A DNA stretch of 64,000 nt from Selaginella moellendorffii (taxonomy: Eukaryota; Streptophyta; Lycopodiopsida; Selaginellales; Selaginellaceae). Under the pieces are notes generated by a model. The model was not told where the DNA came from. It was given only the letters and a program-made list of their open reading frames with translations, and did no database searches. The translations under genes were made by a program, and so were the position numbers. The stretch is from contig NW_003314376.1 of assembly GCF_000143415.4 (NCBI RefSeq), positions 418,288 through 482,287 on the forward strand, in the 5' to 3' direction. Of this stretch, positions 60,293-64,000 are shown in pieces; the first letter of the stretch is position 1, and every line of letters starts with the position of its first letter.

Positions 60293-63061
60293 ATGAAGCG
60301 ATCTTTCATCCGAGCTATGCATTTCTCGGCATCATCCTCGAACCATGTTTTTGATCTGGAGAGAGCAGTGGAGCGAATCTCGAGCCAAGAGAGCTGCCCA
60401 ATTGTGTCCGACTACGCCCCTCTCCTCCGCCAGTGCTCCAAGCAAAGATCCCTCCACTCGGGAAGGCGGCTCCACGCGCAAATCCTCCGCCACCGCCTCG
60501 ATCGCCACACTCTCCTCTGCAATCTTCTCGTCCAGATGTATGGCAGATGCGGCTGTCTCGACGAGGCCAGATCCATCTTCGACAAGACCCCGGAGAGGAA
60601 CCTCTTCTCGTGGAGCATCATGATCGCAGCATATGCCCAGAACGGGCATCCCACTTTTGCGCTTGCGGTGTACCGGGAGATGCTCCAGCGATCCATCCAC
60701 GCAATAGACAGCACTACGTACGTGAGCGCGCTCAGCGCTTGCTCGGCGCTGGGCGATCTAGAAACGGGTAAATCCATCCACGAACGAATCCTCTCCAGCA
60801 AACTCGAGATTGACGCTTTTCTGGGCACAGCACTGATCAGCATGTACTCCAAGTGTGGATGCCTGGAGGAAGCTCACGAGTGCTTTGATTGCGTTCTTCG
60901 CAAGGATATCGTAGTGTGGAACGCAATTATTGCGGCATTTGCCCAGAACGGGCATCCGCAGCGCGCGCTAAACTTCTTCCATGCGATCCCGCGGGGTGAG
61001 CTCCAGCCCAACAATCTCACGCTGGTAAGCGCACTGGATGCGTGCTCGGATCTGGCAGCGCTGGAGGAGGGCAGGAAGATCCACGCGCTGATCGAATCGT
61101 CGCCAGAGCTGACGCTGGGTGGGAGCATGGGGAATGCGCTCGTCAATCTCTACGGCAAATGCGGGAGGGTGATCGATGCGAGGGCCGTGTTTGATGCTCT
61201 CCGCCCGAGAACTGTGGTGTCGTGGACATCCATGATCGCGGCCTACGCGCAAAATGGGCACAGCGATCAAGCGCTGGAGCTGTTTCAGCGGATGGACATG
61301 GCGCCCAATGGCGTGACGCTCTTGAGCGTGCTCCAGGCCTGCGTGGGAAGGCTCGATCGGCTGCGCGAGATCCATGCCACGGCGGAGTCGCGAGGATTGG
61401 CCAGGGATCTCTCGGTGGCAAACACGCTCATTGATGTCTACGGCAAGTGCGAGGACGTGGATGGAGCGAGGGCGGTGTTTGATTCCATCCCGATCAAGAA
61501 CGTTGTCTCCTGGAACGCGATGATCGCAGCCTACGCGCACAATTGGCGTACCAATCCCGCAGTAGAGCTGTTCCATCGCATGGATTTGGAAGGGGCAATG
61601 CCCAACGCGATCACCTTCGTCACTGTTCTAGGCGCATGCCCTCCTTCTTCCATATGGAATCAGAATCAGAATATCCCAGAGAATCAGAATCTGGATCTGA
61701 ATATTCAAGGAAATCAGAATATGCGGAAGATTCGTGGGTTTTCCCTCGCGCTGGGCGCCCAGATCCACGAGAGGATCGTCGCGTCCGGGCTCCAATCCGA
61801 TGTGATCGTCGCGACCGCGGTGCTGACCATGTATGGGCGATGCCAGCGGCTGGATGTGGCGGAGCGCGTCTTCCTGGAGATGGGCGGCGCCAAGAACGCC
61901 GTGTCGTGGAACGCGCTCATCAACGCCTGCGTCGAGAATGGCGAGTGCGATGCGGCCTTGCGGCTGTTTTTCAGGATGATGAGCGAGCCCTCCGTCCAGC
62001 CCAATGGCCTCACTTTCGTGGCGGCGCTCGAGGCGTCTTCGGCGCTGGGCGATCTGGCCACCGGCAAAGCTATCCACGAGAGAATCGTCGATCTGGCGAT
62101 GGACGCCGAGACCGTGGTGACCAACGCACTGATAACGATGTATGGAAGATGCGGCAGCCTGAGCGATGCTAGAAAGGTTCTCGAGTCAAGCTCGTCGAGA
62201 GATGTAGTGTCGTGGAATGCGATGATCGCAGCATATGCCCGGAATGGGCATCACAAGGAGGTACTAGATCTATACTGGGCAATGCTGCTCGAAGGATACA
62301 GGCCCGTGGAGGCCACTTTTCTTCCACTCCTCGACGCCTGCTGCTGCCTCCGAGATGTCGAGTCCGAGCACCGCAAAGGCTCTCACGCAGGGAAAACGAT
62401 CCACGCACACATACGGCTCGCTGGCTTCGATGGCTCCCCGCTGCTCGACTCGGCGCTCGTCAACATGTATGGCAAGGTCGGAAACCTCGACTCCGCCATG
62501 GTGGTGTTTACGCAAATGCGGGAGCGAGACGCCATCACTTGGACTGCTATGATCTCATCGTACGCCCAGCACGGGCATAGCAGGCAAGCACTCTCACTTT
62601 TTAGTTCCATGCTGCTCGACGGCATTGCCACCGATGCTGTGACGCTCGCCTGTGTAAGTTCGGCGTGCAGCCACTCGGGAGACGTGAAGCTCGGGTGGGA
62701 CTACTTCGTGTCGAGTGTGCGCGACTTTGGCGAGCGGCCAACTTTCGAGCACTATGTGGTGATGTCGGATATGCTCAGCCGAGCTGGGAGGCTCCAGGAG
62801 GCCGAAGATTTGCTGAGAAGTATGCCGTTCCAGCCGGACTTGGTGTCGTGGAGGACGCTGCTCAGTGCGTGCTCGAATCACAACAATCCTCACGTTGGAA
62901 AACGAGCCGCCGATCGTATCCTAGAGCTGAGTCCCAGCGATCCTGCAGCATTGGTTTTGCTGTCCAACATATACTCGGCCGCAGGGATGAGTGATGAGGC
63001 CGAGAAGTTGAGGCGAGAACACAAGATCGGGGTTTGGAATTCGATTTGTCAATGTCATTAA
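60293..63061 (+). CDS. PLS-class pentatricopeptide repeat protein, 922 aa, no DYW
   Basis: Single uninterrupted exon. The N-terminus MKRSFIRAMHFSASSSNHVF is basic and Ser-rich, consistent with organelle targeting. About twenty P, L and S motifs follow (LLVQMYGRCGCLDEARSIFD, VVSWTSMIAAYAQNGHSDQA, and so on). The array ends with HYVVMSDMLSRAGRLQEAED, LVSWRTLLSACSNHNNPHVG and an E1-like LSPSDPAALVLLSNIYSAAG, then a short tail REHKIGVWNSICQCH. The tail replaces the usual E+ and DYW domains. At about residues 456-477 there is an Asn/Gln-rich insert from a CAGAAT-type repeat. Predicted organelle RNA binding. It is the intact relative of the pseudogenes at 44965 and 57900. Confidence 0.92.
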   Translation: MKRSFIRAMHFSASSSNHVFDLERAVERISSQESCPIVSDYAPLLRQCSKQRSLHSGRRLHAQILRHRLDRHTLLCNLLVQMYGRCGCLDEARSIFDKTPERNLFSWSIMIAAYAQNGHPTFALAVYREMLQRSIHAIDSTTYVSALSACSALGDLETGKSIHERILSSKLEIDAFLGTALISMYSKCGCLEEAHECFDCVLRKDIVVWNAIIAAFAQNGHPQRALNFFHAIPRGELQPNNLTLVSALDACSDLAALEEGRKIHALIESSPELTLGGSMGNALVNLYGKCGRVIDARAVFDALRPRTVVSWTSMIAAYAQNGHSDQALELFQRMDMAPNGVTLLSVLQACVGRLDRLREIHATAESRGLARDLSVANTLIDVYGKCEDVDGARAVFDSIPIKNVVSWNAMIAAYAHNWRTNPAVELFHRMDLEGAMPNAITFVTVLGACPPSSIWNQNQNIPENQNLDLNIQGNQNMRKIRGFSLALGAQIHERIVASGLQSDVIVATAVLTMYGRCQRLDVAERVFLEMGGAKNAVSWNALINACVENGECDAALRLFFRMMSEPSVQPNGLTFVAALEASSALGDLATGKAIHERIVDLAMDAETVVTNALITMYGRCGSLSDARKVLESSSSRDVVSWNAMIAAYARNGHHKEVLDLYWAMLLEGYRPVEATFLPLLDACCCLRDVESEHRKGSHAGKTIHAHIRLAGFDGSPLLDSALVNMYGKVGNLDSAMVVFTQMRERDAITWTAMISSYAQHGHSRQALSLFSSMLLDGIATDAVTLACVSSACSHSGDVKLGWDYFVSSVRDFGERPTFEHYVVMSDMLSRAGRLQEAEDLLRSMPFQPDLVSWRTLLSACSNHNNPHVGKRAADRILELSPSDPAALVLLSNIYSAAGMSDEAEKLRREHKIGVWNSICQCH

Positions 63062-63674
63062 AAGCGCGTTTGCGGAGCAGGGAATGAAGACTCCCCCGCG
63101 ATCGTAAGGAGTAAACACGAGCTTCGTGATCTTGTCGCTTGGCTTCGAAAACAGATCGAGAATAATGGTGATGAGATCTCGCGTCCCAGGAGATCGATCA
63201 TTATCCATACTGCTGGTTTGTGAGGACAAATTCGAAATCCAGAGTAGCCAGCGGTCTACACTTGAAGTGTTCAGCACAGAAACAATTCGTCAGGAGGGAG
63301 TTGGAGCTTCTTGGAGCAAGCATCGAATGAACCGATGCCCATTTCGCTGTGTCATCCTTAGACGTTTTCATATGCCCACACATTGTGCCAACTGTGACTA
63401 TCCCGTTTGCATGCATACAGACTTTCAAATGTGGCATTGGTAAATTAGCTCCATTCAACCAACTTAAAGTAGGTGGTAGATTCCAATTGTAGATTGTATT
63501 CATTCTAATTACTAGACTTTAAAAATTAGCTTAGCAATTTATGGAAAAAAAATCTATTTTGGAGTTATCTAATCTAGATTGAGGATTTCCTTTTTAAGGG
63601 TTTGGTCATTCATCCTTATATATTCTAAAAAGAAAATATATTTTTGAATCTTATGAAATATATAAATATATATT
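63062..63674. other. 3' flank of PPR gene
   Basis: No E+ or DYW coding sequence can be found in any frame here. A 105-codon frame at 63126-63443 lacks any recognised domain. The sequence becomes AT-rich beyond about 63520. Confidence 0.45.
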
Positions 63675-63830
63675 GTGAGTTAAATATGGAAATGGAATAC
63701 AAAAATATGCCCAAAAACCCTAATTTATATATAGAAAGGAATAATTCAGATTAAAATCAATCTAAGACTATATGGCATTATAACTATACATTTAGACCTC
63801 ACATCATCAGAATGATGGAAAACAATTAGG
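63675..63830 (+). repeat. LTR-like repeat also present at 17317
   Basis: Starts TTGTGAGTTAAATATGGAAA and contains CCCAAAAACCCTAATTTATA, ATTAAAATCAATC and GGCATTATAACTATACAT, in the same order as at 17317-17480. Likely the start of an LTR; the remainder may continue past the window edge. Confidence 0.45.
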
Positions 63831-64000
63831 ATTCTTTGGTAAATGGGCTGGGATCTAGAGGAACATTAAGAAGAGACATCAATGGATTTGTAAATGGTAT
63901 CAATTGTTCTTTATCCCAAATGTTTTAACTGTTGCACATGTGTAAATTCTAGAGGATTAACTTATTGAATGTCATGCCAAACTTTATAAATTGCAGTCCA
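63831..64000. other. AT-rich sequence to window edge
   Basis: No gene seen. Confidence 0.3.

Overview
The window is plant nuclear DNA, most probably a lycophyte of the Selaginella moellendorffii type. This is an inference from gene content and architecture: very short introns (49-90 nt where I could place both ends), many intron-poor PLS-class pentatricopeptide repeat (PPR) genes, one with a full DYW RNA-editing domain, and single-copy plant genes (organellar prolyl-tRNA synthetase, NDC80, a HOTHEAD-like GMC oxidoreductase, DUF1997). The GC-rich genes sit as islands in AT-rich, transposon-derived DNA.

Layout. 1-1.3 kb: PLP-dependent MOCOS-like transferase (minus strand, runs off the left edge). 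2.4-3.9 kb: PPR gene. 4.0-5.75 kb: HOTHEAD-like gene, four exons (minus). 7.5-15 kb: a tight row of DYW-PPR, PPR and prolyl-tRNA synthetase (11 exons). 15.6-26.5 kb: nested LTR retrotransposon wreckage, including a minus-strand Ty3/gypsy chromovirus 3' end, a plus-strand element with almost no coding capacity, 5S-rRNA-like modules and a 1,168-bp solo LTR with a perfect 5-bp target duplication. 27.9-28.4 kb: an isolated AT-rich gene for a secreted S-protein-homologue. 30-33.2 kb: GDSL lipase and NDC80 (both minus). 33.2-38.2 kb: AT-rich, no genes seen. 38.2-44.9 kb: a divergent PPR pair, an ATL RING-H2 E3 ligase and a DUF1997 protein. 45-60.2 kb: a graveyard of gene fragments. 60.3-63.1 kb: an intact 922-aa PPR gene.

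The most interesting structure is in the right third. A block ordered AP2-type transcription factor, then DUF1997, then PPR appears to have been copied three times. In one copy DUF1997 is intact and the PPR is a shuffled pseudogene with an inverted piece. In another the PPR is intact and only the DUF1997 last exon and AP2 tail survive. The third is ruined throughout. No AP2 copy is intact. A CDK-inhibitor (KRP/ICK) fragment with its own preserved intron lies inside one AP2 pseudogene. No known multi-gene pathway or operon-like system is evident. The PPR proteins would act in plastids or mitochondria on organelle RNA, and the remaining intact genes are ordinary housekeeping or cell-wall/cuticle functions.
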